Shown in pieces: positions 31,160 to 40,497 of a DNA stretch of 64,000 nt. The stretch's first letter is position 1; each line of letters starts with the position of its first letter. The notes beneath the pieces are model-generated. The model did not search any database. It was not told the DNA's origin and was given only the letters and a program-made list of their open reading frames with translations. Both the position numbers and the translations under genes were made by a program. Source of the DNA: Candidatus Wolfebacteria bacterium GW2011_GWE2_44_13 (GTDB lineage Bacteria; Patescibacteria; Paceibacteria; UBA6257; UBA9933); assembly GCA_001000675.1 (NCBI GenBank), contig LCHW01000003.1, positions 68,485-132,484 of the forward strand, in the 5' to 3' direction.

Positions 31160-32683
31160 TCAACGCGCATATTCCACTGCACGCATCTCGCGGATAACCG
31201 TCACCTTGATTTCTCCAGGGTATTTCAACTCCCCTTCAATCTTATTAGCAACATCGCGTGCAAGCTGAAATGCAGCGAAATCGTCCATCTTCTCAGGTGT
31301 TACGAAAATGCGCAACTCACGTCCTGCAGAGATTGCGTATGCCTGCTTTACGCCGCTAAACTCACCGGCAATCTTTTCAAGCTCTTCGAGTCGCTTGATA
31401 TAGTTATCGATGTTTTCTCGTCGTGCCCCTGGGCGCGCTGCGGACAACGCATCGGTTGCTGCAACAATGTATGCCTCTGGCGATGCGAATGGATAATCTT
31501 CATGATGCGACTCCATTGCCTGAATAACCTTTTCGCTTATATTGTATTTCTTCAATATCTTCTGTCCAAGCTCTACGTGACTTCCAACAACTTCGTGGTC
31601 GATTGCTTTACCAATATCGTGCAAGAGCGCTGCCTTGCGTGCAAGGTCTGCGTTTACACCCAATTCAGAAGCAATCATGCCGGCCAAATGGGACGACTCA
31701 ATAGAGTGTACCAATGCATTTTGTCCGTAACTTGTTCGGAAGTGCAATCGGCCTAAAAGCTGAATCAACTCCTTTGGCAAGTCGTAAATACCTACTTCAT
31801 GCGCTGCCTGCTCTCCGATATCAAATGCCCGCTTTGTAAGTTCATTCTTTGCCTCCTCTACTTTTTCTTCAATACGAGCTGGTTGAATGCGACCATCCTT
31901 AAGCAACTTTTCAAGTGTTAAGCTTGCTACTTCTCGACGCATTGGATCAAACGAAGAAACCACGATGTAGTCAGGGGCCTCGTCAATAATAAACTCGACA
32001 CCCGTCAACCGCTCAAGGGCTTTGATGTTACGTCCTTCTCGGCCGATAATCTTTCCCTTTAAATCTTCGTTCGGAAGATGGAAAATACTTGTTGTTACTT
32101 CGGCCACGTGACTTCGGCTATATCGCTGAATCGCAGTGGTTAAAATATCAAGGCTCTTTTTCTCTATCTCTTCTACTCGCTCACGCTCAAGCTTTTGAAT
32201 CGTTAATGCGAGATCTTTCTGATGATCTTCTTGCACTTTTTTTACAATCAATGCAAGCGCTTCTTCGCGCGTCATTCCTGCATTTTTTTGTACAATCGCT
32301 TCTGCCTCTGTTCGCAATCCTTCTATCTCGTCCTCTTTCTTCTTTAATGCAGTAGTTTCTTCGTTAAGTTTCGTTTCTTTATCTCGCACACTGTGCAAGT
32401 CACGCTCAAGCGATTCTTCCTTTTTTATAAGACGCTCATCCAAACGATCAAGCTGAAGCTTTCGCTCACGCTCATCGCGCTTCGCTTCCTCGATAAGATT
32501 CGCGGCCTTTTCTTGCCCCTCAAGAACTATTTCCTTTGCTTTTACTTTTGCTTCATCGATTTGTCGTTCGATGATTTGCTCAATATTATTTTTTTTCTTC
32601 AGCCCGATTGCCTGCCGCGCATAATATCCACCCGCAGCTCCTGCAATAACTAAAACGATCCACAACAATGGATTTAAGAACAT
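31160..32683 (-). CDS. rny: Ribonuclease Y
   Basis: The 507 residues show the full family layout: one N-terminal membrane helix (about 5–22), a long Lys/Glu coiled coil (about 30–190), a KH domain with IIGREGRNIKALE (about 210–260) and the HD catalytic domain with AALLHDIGKAID and ESHHEDYPF (about 310–430). RNase Y starts mRNA decay at the inner membrane by endonucleolytic cleavage. There is no Shine-Dalgarno. The leader contains a 26-codon frame and an 8-bp hairpin (32732–32770) that might be used for autoregulation. Confidence 0.96.
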   Translation of the reverse strand: MFLNPLLWIVLVIAGAAGGYYARQAIGLKKKNNIEQIIERQIDEAKVKAKEIVLEGQEKAANLIEEAKRDERERKLQLDRLDERLIKKEESLERDLHSVRDKETKLNEETTALKKKEDEIEGLRTEAEAIVQKNAGMTREEALALIVKKVQEDHQKDLALTIQKLERERVEEIEKKSLDILTTAIQRYSRSHVAEVTTSIFHLPNEDLKGKIIGREGRNIKALERLTGVEFIIDEAPDYIVVSSFDPMRREVASLTLEKLLKDGRIQPARIEEKVEEAKNELTKRAFDIGEQAAHEVGIYDLPKELIQLLGRLHFRTSYGQNALVHSIESSHLAGMIASELGVNADLARKAALLHDIGKAIDHEVVGSHVELGQKILKKYNISEKVIQAMESHHEDYPFASPEAYIVAATDALSAARPGARRENIDNYIKRLEELEKIAGEFSGVKQAYAISAGRELRIFVTPEKMDDFAAFQLARDVANKIEGELKYPGEIKVTVIREMRAVEYAR

Positions 32684-32707
32684 ATTTTCGAATGTATCCC
32701 AATTTCT

Positions 32708-32788
32708 TCATATATTTTCTAATTCATGCATATGAGCAACCACTCTTCGTCGCGGATTCGCTTTGCTCATCTGTATAAATTCTGACAT
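32708..32788 (-). CDS. Possible 26-codon upstream ORF of rny
   Basis: A short frame, M-S-E-F-I-Q-M-S and onward to a TGA, ends 24 nt before the rny ATG. Its middle forms a hairpin with arms ATGAGCAA (32763–32770 complement) and TTGCTCAT (32732–32739 complement). It may be a leader peptide or simply untranslated leader. No protein evidence. Confidence 0.3.
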   Translation of the reverse strand: MSEFIQMSKANPRRRVVAHMHELENI

Positions 32789-32891
32789 GAACTACTCTTT
32801 ATTTCGTACTGTTTTATAATTCACATCACCTGAATTCACTGGGAACAGGTTAAATTGCATGCCTTTAGTATACCCCCTCAGAACAAAAAGA

Positions 32892-32920
32892 AAAAGGGCA
32901 GCTCTTCGAGCCGCCCTTTT
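32892..32920. terminator. Terminator of the 55-residue membrane protein gene
   Basis: AAAAGGGC-A-GCT–CTTCG–AGC-C-GCCCTTTT. Both strands carry flanking A/T runs. Confidence 0.8.
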
Positions 32921-32936
32921 GCGTTTCTTTGCCTCG

Positions 32937-33104
32937 TCATTTCGGCGGTACAAGCCACGTTGGCAGCTCGCAAATGTAGCGATCTACGCCATGGAGCATG
33001 GCCACAATCACAAGCACTGCGACCATTGCGATCGAGACCCAATGCAGGATCTCTCCGGAATCTTGTACGCCTTTACGCCCGTAGTACTCTTCGTTAGTCT
33101 CCAC
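32937..33104 (-). CDS. 55-residue single-pass membrane protein with GTG start
   Basis: The frame starts at GTG (33102–33104), 5 nt after a perfect AGGAGG Shine-Dalgarno (33110–33115), and encodes 55 residues: a charged N-terminus (ETNEEYYGRKG), one transmembrane helix (HWVSIAMVAVLVIVAML) and a short tail ending LVPPK. A TTGACA promoter at 33146–33174 and a terminator complete the unit. No family was recognised. The missing ATG makes it easy to overlook. It should sit in the cytoplasmic membrane. Confidence 0.7.
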   Translation of the reverse strand: METNEEYYGRKGVQDSGEILHWVSIAMVAVLVIVAMLHGVDRYICELPTWLVPPK

Positions 33105-33145
33105 AGCAGCCTCCTCTCGGTTACATGCCCAATGGTACTATATAA

Positions 33146-33174
33146 AGTATCCTTCAGTACAACCTATATGTCAA
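33146..33174 (-). promoter_or_regulatory. Promoter of the 55-residue protein gene
   Basis: TTGACA (33169–33174), 17-nt spacer, GATACT (33146–33151). The −35 box overlaps the stop codon of the glycerate kinase gene. Confidence 0.65.
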
Positions 33175-34499
33175 TTTTCTCGAATAACAAGCATAAGGTC
33201 GGCAACGTTAAAGCTTTCGGTCTTTACCGATATCATATTTCCATTCTTCTTGAAAAAATCGAGTGAGGCATGACTCGCCAACGCATTCCCCACATCTTGC
33301 TTCGCAGTGCGCGCTGCCTTTAGCGTATATGTATCGGCTATTCCCCCTGCCGCAATACTATTATCGTGCCCGTCGCTTGCATACGATATTGCAATAATGC
33401 CTGCGAGCTTTTCTGGCTTCTCTGCATATGCATGCACAACCCCTAGGGCAACTTCGAGATTTCTCCCTCCTTTTCCTAATTTTTTATCTGCTGCAATATC
33501 TTTCAATGTTACGGTTGTCTCCCCTGCCATAAATATCGCTTCCCCTTTTTTAATAGTCCGTACAATCGGAAACAACGCCTCTTTTGCTTCTCCTTCAAAT
33601 GTAACACTTTTTATTTTTGACTTAAACCCGAGCTTCTTTGCCGTTTCTGCCATTGCCTGTACTGCGTCATTATTCGATACAAATAATACGTTCTTTGTAT
33701 TTTTAAAATATTTTTCTTCCTTTGGTGTTTCTTTTAATGTAATGCCTCCTCCTGAAACTCCATATTTTTTTAATACTGCTGCTGCATGTGCAACGGTTGT
33801 TGTATCACAAATCGTCGGACCAGATGCGATCATTTCCATATCATTTCCAATAACGTCAGACGCCATAAGTGTCAGTAACGTTGCTGGATAAATTGTTTTC
33901 GCAAGATTCCCTCCTTTAACATCGGATACGTGCTTTCTCACTGTATTCAACTCGATAATATTTGCGCCTGCTTTTGTTAGTTCCTTAAAAATCGTTGTTG
34001 ATGCTTGCAGCTCTTCATCTGACGCAACGGCAAGTGCTGACCCTCCACCACACATACATACAATAACCAAATCATCGGCTTCAAGATTGCTTACCATGCG
34101 TATGATCTTTTGTGTTGCTTTTACGTTCTTTGGCGAAGGCAACGGATGCGTCCCTACGAGCAGCTCGAGCCGTGTATTTTTATTTGCCACCGTTTCTACG
34201 TCAATCGCAATTCCTCGCGTCATACGGTCTTTTAGCACACCTGCAAGGGCTACGCTTGCGTAGGCTGACCCCTTACCAATCCCCACTAAAAATACGCGTT
34301 TATAATCGTTTAAATCGATGCGAATATTGCCTACCTTTTTATCGGGAAGTTCTACTGTAAGTACGCCTTTCTGTACGGTTATACGTTTTTTAATAGATTT
34401 TTTAATGTCGATTGCTGCATATCCTGCTTCAACAATAGCGAGTGCTTTTTTGCGGAGCGGTGTTTTTGCGAGTTCCTTTGTATTAATGATGTAGGACAT
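33171..34499 (-). CDS. Glycerate 2-kinase (GckA/MOFRL family)
   Basis: The 442-residue protein follows the DUF4147–MOFRL arrangement. The N-terminal domain includes FLVGIGKGSAYASVAL, GTHPLPSPKN, VCMCGGGSALAV and NTVRKHVSDVKGGNLA. The C-terminal MOFRL domain has GETTVTL, GKGGRNLEVALG, YASDGHDNSIAAGGIAD. The family phosphorylates D-glycerate, feeding 2-phosphoglycerate into lower glycolysis. The start lies 5 nt after the stop of the AEC carrier gene, so the pair is an operon and the carrier may bring in a related acid. Confidence 0.9.
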   Translation of the reverse strand: MSYIINTKELAKTPLRKKALAIVEAGYAAIDIKKSIKKRITVQKGVLTVELPDKKVGNIRIDLNDYKRVFLVGIGKGSAYASVALAGVLKDRMTRGIAIDVETVANKNTRLELLVGTHPLPSPKNVKATQKIIRMVSNLEADDLVIVCMCGGGSALAVASDEELQASTTIFKELTKAGANIIELNTVRKHVSDVKGGNLAKTIYPATLLTLMASDVIGNDMEMIASGPTICDTTTVAHAAAVLKKYGVSGGGITLKETPKEEKYFKNTKNVLFVSNNDAVQAMAETAKKLGFKSKIKSVTFEGEAKEALFPIVRTIKKGEAIFMAGETTVTLKDIAADKKLGKGGRNLEVALGVVHAYAEKPEKLAGIIAISYASDGHDNSIAAGGIADTYTLKAARTAKQDVGNALASHASLDFFKKNGNMISVKTESFNVADLMLVIREN

Positions 34500-34504
34500 A
34501 GCTT

Positions 34505-35425
34505 TTATCGAAGTAAGAGTAATATGATTGGCGTAGTGATGAAGGATAGTATTGTTGCGAATACGATTGCATTCCCTACGAGTGCGGTATTGAGTTTAAA
34601 CTTTTCGGCAATAACAAACGTAGTTACTGCCACCGGCATTGAGGCTAGAAGCACAGGGATTTCCACATCGCCTCCTTTGCCAAAATAGATATAGGTACCA
34701 AATACAATCAACGGGAACAATATCATTTTTATGGTTGCAATGGATATAACAAGATGCAAGTCCTTTTTCAAAAACTTCCCATAGAGAAACCCACCCAAGG
34801 CAAACAATGCTACCGGCGATGACGTACTTCCGAGCATCGTCATTGTCTTTTTAATGCTTCCGATAATAGCGCTTCCCGCTTCAGGGATAAAACTCAACAC
34901 AACGCCGAGCACCATCGAGAGTACTAATGGATTCTTTAAAAATTCCATTAACTCATTCTTAATACTGTGTTCTTTTGTATGCCAATAATTCACTACGAGC
35001 ATCGAAAGTACGAGCGGGATGATGAGGTACACGTTTCCTACTAATGCGCCTGCGGGCACATGATCTTTCCCAAATCCCGCCTCCACAAGCGCGATTCCCA
35101 TGTACAATGTATTTCCTGTTGCAGCAGTAAGGAATAACGCTGCCTTTGTCTCGCGCGATACCTTCCACACCGAGAGCACGATGAACAGCAGTGCGAGAAA
35201 AACAACCATACTTACGGCGCTTACTCCTAATAAGCTCAAAATTTCGGGGCTTCGGAAATTGACACCCCAAAGACTCACCGTAATCAATGCAGGTAGAGCA
35301 ACATAGTATGCAAACGCATTTGCCTGATGCACCCAATCCCCTTGCATAATCTTCATTTTTTGAAATAACCAGCCGGCAAAAACAATAAAGAATATCGGTA
35401 ATGAAACAAAAATAGTGGATAGCAT
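34505..35425 (-). CDS. AEC family (auxin efflux carrier-type) transporter
   Basis: The 306-residue membrane protein has about ten helices arranged as two halves, as in the AEC/BART superfamily, with conserved helix breaks (AYYVALPALI in helix 2 and NTALVGNAIVFATILSFITTPI in the last helices). Bacterial members carry malate, malonate and other organic acids. It is directly upstream of glycerate kinase on the same transcript, so an organic acid such as glycerate is a reasonable but unproven substrate. Confidence 0.88.
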   Translation of the reverse strand: MLSTIFVSLPIFFIVFAGWLFQKMKIMQGDWVHQANAFAYYVALPALITVSLWGVNFRSPEILSLLGVSAVSMVVFLALLFIVLSVWKVSRETKAALFLTAATGNTLYMGIALVEAGFGKDHVPAGALVGNVYLIIPLVLSMLVVNYWHTKEHSIKNELMEFLKNPLVLSMVLGVVLSFIPEAGSAIIGSIKKTMTMLGSTSSPVALFALGGFLYGKFLKKDLHLVISIATIKMILFPLIVFGTYIYFGKGGDVEIPVLLASMPVAVTTFVIAEKFKLNTALVGNAIVFATILSFITTPIILLLLR

Positions 35426-35458
35426 ATCCAGTATTATAGCATAAAGTTTTTATAAGCT

Positions 35459-36241
35459 TTACCCAATTTTGAGGGCCGCAAGCAATCGCGCAACATAATA
35501 TGCCGGCCGTCTTTTGAAATGCTTCTTGATGTAATACGCTTTTGATGCGCCCATGTGGTCGTCTTTCTTTGCAACCACAGATCCAATATGCCTCATTATG
35601 ATCGAGGGCTCATACCACGACGCATACCCCTTTTGTCTTAATCGCAAACTTAATTCTTCTTCCTCTTTGTACAGGAAGAAATTCTCGTCAAATCCTCCAA
35701 TCTCTTCGAATGTATCTTTTCGTATTAAAAACGCAGCACCCGAAACCCATGCGACAATCCCTGGGGTTGCCCTTTCTTTCCAATAGCTATCTCCCTTATT
35801 ATTTTCTACCCATGCTTTAAGCCCTTTTAGTTCTCCGTGATCCCATGCCTGTGTGACACTTTCTTTTGTTATAAGCCGAGGACCGATAACCGCCACACCC
35901 TTCTTTCTCGCCTCCTCCAATAAGCGCCTTATGGTTTTTGATTCAACGAATTCAATATCCGGGTTAAGCAACAATATATACTCTCCGCGTGCTTCTTTTG
36001 CTATCTTATTATGTCCACCACCAAACCCAAGGTTCTTTTCCGAATGCAAAAATCGCACAGGTAACTGCCCATATTTTTCCCCCAATTCGGTCAGATCATC
36101 AGCGGATGCGTTATCTAATACCAACGCTTCCCACTGAATTGCTTCACCCTCTAAATCCTTTACCATTCCATCAAGACACACCTCAAGATATTTCTTTGTA
36201 TTGTAATTCACTACCTGAATTGAGATGTCGAGCTTATCCAT
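35459..36241 (-). CDS. Family 2 glycosyltransferase
   Basis: The 260-residue GT-A enzyme begins DISIQVVNYNTKKYLEVCL and has LVLDNASADD, EKNLGFGGGHNKIA (nucleotide-sugar region) and LLLNPDIEF, the DxD-like metal site. It continues with VSGAAFLIRKDTFEEIGGFDENFFLYKEEEELSLRLRQKGY, typical of rhamnosyltransferase-like GT2 enzymes. It would build surface polysaccharide or glycolipid at the inner membrane. The ATG at 36241 (MDKLDIS) was preferred over 36250. It overlaps the upstream membrane-hydrolase gene by 8 nt. Confidence 0.92.
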   Translation of the reverse strand: MDKLDISIQVVNYNTKKYLEVCLDGMVKDLEGEAIQWEALVLDNASADDLTELGEKYGQLPVRFLHSEKNLGFGGGHNKIAKEARGEYILLLNPDIEFVESKTIRRLLEEARKKGVAVIGPRLITKESVTQAWDHGELKGLKAWVENNKGDSYWKERATPGIVAWVSGAAFLIRKDTFEEIGGFDENFFLYKEEEELSLRLRQKGYASWYEPSIIMRHIGSVVAKKDDHMGASKAYYIKKHFKRRPAYYVARLLAALKIG

Positions 36242-36794
36242 ATATAACATAAAGAAGTGTTACTATCGCAACAATAAATACTACATTTTCTATTACTCCC
36301 ACTGGATGCCATCGAAAATACACATCTCGTATCCAGTGCTCATTTCCTTTTTCTTCCGCCACCTTTTCTAACTCTTCCTCAGACCATGTCGCTGAGGCGT
36401 TCATTGATAAATCGCCCTCTTTTGTTGAGAACAATTTGGATATCTTTTTAGAAAATGGATACATCCACTTAATACCCCATCCAATTCCCATAGAGTCGTG
36501 TATAAAATGCGCCAGCGATGCCGCCATGAATACAAAGAACCACACCGCTCCGAATAACGCGGCGAATACCCCTCCAATACCTAAATAGAGCAATGGATAA
36601 TGAAATAGATCACGATGCACATGCGCGTACTTTCCGCCTACCTTGCGATGCGCAATAGCGTGGACCAAAAAATCTGCGTCTGGCAATAATGCGAACAAAA
36701 CCGAGATGCCTACGAGTTGCGCAGACACCTCTATTCCAAATAGGTTTGAGGCTATTAAAGCGACAAATATTCCTAATCCAATGTCTGCTAGCAT
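36234..36794 (-). CDS. YdjM/DUF457-type inner-membrane metal-dependent hydrolase
   Basis: From the ATG at 36794 the product is 186 residues with four or five hydrophobic helices. Conserved polar residues are typical of the family: an LPDADFLVH block, HVHRDLFHYPLL and an AHFIHDSMGIG block supply His and Asp residues that likely bind metal inside the membrane. The upstream extension to 36824 would read into a REP palindrome and was rejected. The 3' end overlaps the glycosyltransferase start, so both are in one transcript. Confidence 0.8.
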   Translation of the reverse strand: MLADIGLGIFVALIASNLFGIEVSAQLVGISVLFALLPDADFLVHAIAHRKVGGKYAHVHRDLFHYPLLYLGIGGVFAALFGAVWFFVFMAASLAHFIHDSMGIGWGIKWMYPFSKKISKLFSTKEGDLSMNASATWSEEELEKVAEEKGNEHWIRDVYFRWHPVGVIENVVFIVAIVTLLYVIYG

Positions 36795-36813
36795 GGTTTT
36801 ATTTTTCTTGCAC

Positions 36814-36840
36814 TGGATTCCCACCTTCGCGGGAATGACA
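36814..36840. repeat. REP-like palindrome, copy 2
   Basis: TGGATTCCCACCTTCGCGGG plus AATGACA, between ileS and the DUF457 gene. Confidence 0.85.
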
Positions 36841-36857
36841 GAGCTACATTCTTATTT

Positions 36858-39800
36858 TTATTTTTTTATCCCAAACCAAATTCTCTCGCCATCAACTACT
36901 AATTCGCTATATGCGTCAATATGCTCTGCTTCTGGTGCGAACACAATAGACTTCGCACCTACTTCTTTTTTCAATAGTGTTTCGTGTTTTTTTATTACAT
37001 CACCAAGCGCGGCACTGTCAACAAATAGCATTATTCTGTCTTTTGGTTCATACCCTGCATCTTGTCGTAGTCCTTGAACCATGCGCACACTTTCGCGTAC
37101 GATCCCCTCTTCCAAAAGCTCCGGCGTGATGCGCGTATCAAATTCTACAACTCCTTCAACCTTTTGCTTTACGATAATCTTTTTTACGTTTACTTCGTCT
37201 GCAAGAATTTCCAACAATTCTTTATTTGTTTTTAATCCTGCAACCGTTGATTGCACAGTAAGCGTGGAAAGCGGTTGACGCACCTTGATACCCAGCTGTG
37301 CGCGTTTTGCAAGCGCCAGGCTCGCCAATGTTCTTACTTCGGCCATCGCGATACCTGCCTTCATACTCGCCTTTATCGCTACAGAAGTCGCGCTCTTAGT
37401 CCAATTTTCCAAATGCACTGAGGCGTTCTTTTTCTGATTCAACGACTTATACAGCGCATCGGCAAAGAATGGCGTAAACGGCGCCAATACTTTACTGGTT
37501 TCAAATAACACATACGCTAACGTTTTCGACGCAAGTTCCCAATCTTTTTTATCATCCGGCTTTTGGAATCGGCGGCGCGAACGACGCACATACCATGTTG
37601 ATAAATCGTCAACAAATTGCCCAATCGGACGGACTGCGCGATCAAGCTCATAGCTATTCATAGATGCGGTTACTTCGGCAATTAACTCATCGAGGCGGCC
37701 TAACATCCACGCATCCAATGCTGTTATTTTTCCTTTTGGACGAGCGATTACTTTTTGCTCTTTTCCATACATATCGTAGAAACTATATACGTTCCATAAT
37801 CGTGCAATTACTTTCTTATATAGTTCATCGACTCCCTTCTCTGAAAACTGCAATGTTTCTGCGCGAACAACGGGCGAAGAAAGCAAATACAAGCGAAGTG
37901 CATCCGCGCCATACTTCTGCACCATCTCCATCGGGTCTGGATAATTCTTCAGCTTCTTGGACATTTTTTGTCCATCCTCGGCAAGAATCATGCCCGTCAC
38001 AACAACGTTTTTAAATGCAGGCTTTCCAAATAGCCCCGTTGATAACGCTAATAAGTTATAAAACCATCCGCGCGTTTGATCGACTCCTTCTGCAATAAAT
38101 TCTGCGGGGAACTGCTTTTCAAATTTCTTTTTATTTTCAAACGGATAATGTGCTTGTCCGTATGGCATTGAGCCCGATTCGAACCAACAATCGAATACGT
38201 CTGGAACGCGCTTCATTGTATGCCCTTTGCTACAGGTAAAATCCACCCGATCAATATAGGGCCTATGTAAATCCAATTCATAATTTTTATTATGTGGGAT
38301 GATACTGAAATCTAATTTCTTTATTTCTGCATTCACGATAAAATCTCTATCGCCCTTACGCATTGCAACGGCCTGCTCTGCATTATACCCTTGTACGCCC
38401 GCAAATAATGCCCAAATTGGATACTCGTGACTAACGATCAAAATATTCTTCCCCGCATACTTTTTATCTATCTCATACACAAACTCCGCCATACGCTTTT
38501 TAACCTCGGTGAGGCTTTCTCCTTTTGGCGCACCTTTATCGAACTTTTCTTCCATCGATGCAAAGTAGGCATGATAATCGGCTAAAGGTCGTTCGTTAAA
38601 AATGCCACAATTTATTTCGCGCAGTCGCTTGTCCGTAACAATCTTTGCATCATACCCGAGCACCTTCGCCGCAATTGCTGCCGTTTCCTGTGCACGCATA
38701 AAATCAGACGCAAAGATTATATCAATCTTCTTGCCTTTTAATTGTTTTGCAAATGCTTTTACCGATGCATCAACTTGCTTCTTCCCCTTCTCTGTCAAAT
38801 GTGACGGGGTCTTGGGATTCGAGTTTACGATATTCGCTGCGTTATTTTCTGACTGTCCATGACGCAATGTGAAATATGTGTTGCCTGATTTCGGCCCATT
38901 CTTTTTTATCTCTGCAACAGAACCGATTACCTTTAACTCTCCACACTCTTGGCAACGCCATACCGGAAGTGGCGCTCCCCAGAATCGCGTTCGCGATACT
39001 GCCCAATCGCGCGCATCAGCAACCCAGTTGCCAAAACGCCCTGTTTTGATGTGTTCAGGAACCCAGTTTATCTTTTTATTATTTTCTACAAGCCCATTTT
39101 TCGTATCGCGAATTTTTGTAACTTCCACAAACCATGAGGATGTTGCGTAGTTCAGTAATGGTGTTTCACAGCGCCAACAATGCGGATACGAGTGAACCAA
39201 CTTTTGCTTTTTCAACAAATTATTATGATGTGCAAGCCATTTTATAACCTCGATATCGGTTGCTTTATGGTCATCCCGCGGTTTTACAGCTAATCCAGGG
39301 AAATCCACTACTTCGGCCTTAAAATGCCCGTCCATGCCCACATGCTGCACGAATGGCAACTTATTCACCCGAGCTAATTCCATGTCGTCAGAACCAAACG
39401 CAGGGGCAATATGCACTATCCCTGAGCCGTCTTCCATGGTCACAAAATCACCGGAATACACCTTCCAACCATTCTCTCGATTTTCTATTTCACCCTTCTG
39501 GTAATAGTCGAACATCGGCACATACGCCCTTCCGACAAGGTCCTTCCCTTTAACTGTTTCCAGGATTGTGTATTCTCCTTCAATCAGCTCCAGGCGGTCT
39601 TTTGCCAAAATATAATTCTCTATACCTGCTTCAGTTTTTGCAGCAATTTTTACGTATTCCACTTTTGCATTCACTGCTAGCGCAACGTTCCCTGGCAATG
39701 TCCATGGTGTTGTTGTCCATGCAATAAAATACGTATTCTTTTCTCCCGCAACTGCAAATTTTACATAGGTCGAAATATCATCGATGTCTTTATAATTTAA

Positions 39801-40382
39801 TGCCACCTCGAAGTTAGAGAGTGACGTTTCACATCGCGGACAAACGTGCATAGACTTAAATCCTTCGTACACCAAACCCTTATCATAGAGCGTCTTAAAT
39901 ACCCACATTACCGATTCGGTAAAGCTGGTATCCATCGTCTTATAATCCTGCTCCATCTCTACCCACCTACCAATACGAGGAATGACATTTTTCCAATCAT
40001 GCGCAAACGCCATAACACTTCCCCGCGCAGCCTCATTGAATGTCTCAATACCAATATTCTCAATATCCTTTTTTGTCTGCAGTCCTAGCTCCTTTTCGAT
40101 AAGATTTTCTACTGGCAGTCCGTGACAATCCCACCCCCAGCGACGCGTTACTCGCTTACCGTTCATGGTCTGATATCGAGGGACGGCATCCTTAATAACA
40201 CTGGCTAAAATATGCCCATAGTGGGGCAATCCAGTTGCAAACGGTGGGCCATCGTAAAATACGTAGTCTCCTTTCGGCGCATGCTTTTTAACCGATCGCT
40301 CGAATGTTTTGTCCTGTTTCCAAAACTCTAAAACTTCTAATTCCACCTCGCTTGGGGTGAACTTTTTTCTTCCTTTTAACAT
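36858..40382 (-). CDS. ileS: Isoleucyl-tRNA synthetase with inserted histidine-phosphatase domain
   Basis: The 1174-residue enzyme charges tRNA-Ile. It has the HIGH-type signature GLPHYGH (residues 51–57), the CP1 editing domain (WTTTPWTLPGNVALAV, GDFVTMEDGSGIVHIAPAFG), KMSKK (around 827) and the anticodon-binding region. Between GELKVIGSVAEI (about 492) and DLHRPYIDRVDF (about 704) a complete phosphoglycerate-mutase-like domain of about 195 residues is inserted. It has LRHGQSE (His508), SDFMRAQET (Arg563), LREINCG (Glu589) and IVSHEYPIWA (His652), the full catalytic set of the superfamily. The insertion leaves the synthetase motifs intact. TATCGT (40389–40394) lies 6 nt before the ATG, suggesting a leaderless message. 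Confidence 0.95.
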   Translation of the reverse strand: MLKGRKKFTPSEVELEVLEFWKQDKTFERSVKKHAPKGDYVFYDGPPFATGLPHYGHILASVIKDAVPRYQTMNGKRVTRRWGWDCHGLPVENLIEKELGLQTKKDIENIGIETFNEAARGSVMAFAHDWKNVIPRIGRWVEMEQDYKTMDTSFTESVMWVFKTLYDKGLVYEGFKSMHVCPRCETSLSNFEVALNYKDIDDISTYVKFAVAGEKNTYFIAWTTTPWTLPGNVALAVNAKVEYVKIAAKTEAGIENYILAKDRLELIEGEYTILETVKGKDLVGRAYVPMFDYYQKGEIENRENGWKVYSGDFVTMEDGSGIVHIAPAFGSDDMELARVNKLPFVQHVGMDGHFKAEVVDFPGLAVKPRDDHKATDIEVIKWLAHHNNLLKKQKLVHSYPHCWRCETPLLNYATSSWFVEVTKIRDTKNGLVENNKKINWVPEHIKTGRFGNWVADARDWAVSRTRFWGAPLPVWRCQECGELKVIGSVAEIKKNGPKSGNTYFTLRHGQSENNAANIVNSNPKTPSHLTEKGKKQVDASVKAFAKQLKGKKIDIIFASDFMRAQETAAIAAKVLGYDAKIVTDKRLREINCGIFNERPLADYHAYFASMEEKFDKGAPKGESLTEVKKRMAEFVYEIDKKYAGKNILIVSHEYPIWALFAGVQGYNAEQAVAMRKGDRDFIVNAEIKKLDFSIIPHNKNYELDLHRPYIDRVDFTCSKGHTMKRVPDVFDCWFESGSMPYGQAHYPFENKKKFEKQFPAEFIAEGVDQTRGWFYNLLALSTGLFGKPAFKNVVVTGMILAEDGQKMSKKLKNYPDPMEMVQKYGADALRLYLLSSPVVRAETLQFSEKGVDELYKKVIARLWNVYSFYDMYGKEQKVIARPKGKITALDAWMLGRLDELIAEVTASMNSYELDRAVRPIGQFVDDLSTWYVRRSRRRFQKPDDKKDWELASKTLAYVLFETSKVLAPFTPFFADALYKSLNQKKNASVHLENWTKSATSVAIKASMKAGIAMAEVRTLASLALAKRAQLGIKVRQPLSTLTVQSTVAGLKTNKELLEILADEVNVKKIIVKQKVEGVVEFDTRITPELLEEGIVRESVRMVQGLRQDAGYEPKDRIMLFVDSAALGDVIKKHETLLKKEVGAKSIVFAPEAEHIDAYSELVVDGERIWFGIKK

Positions 40383-40418
40383 GGATTTACGATACCAAAT
40401 AAATACATTCTCGTCATC

Positions 40419-40447
40419 TTGACATATTACACATTATGTTATACAAT
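40419..40447 (+). promoter_or_regulatory. Promoter of gene 40498–40806
   Basis: TTGACA (40419–40424), 17-nt spacer, TACAAT (40442–40447). The leader then forms a CCAGCT/AGCTGG hairpin before an AGGAGG Shine-Dalgarno. Confidence 0.8.
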
Positions 40448-40497
40448 ATTTCCAGATCAAATATTCCCAGCTCAGCTGGAACATAGGAGGCAAAACG

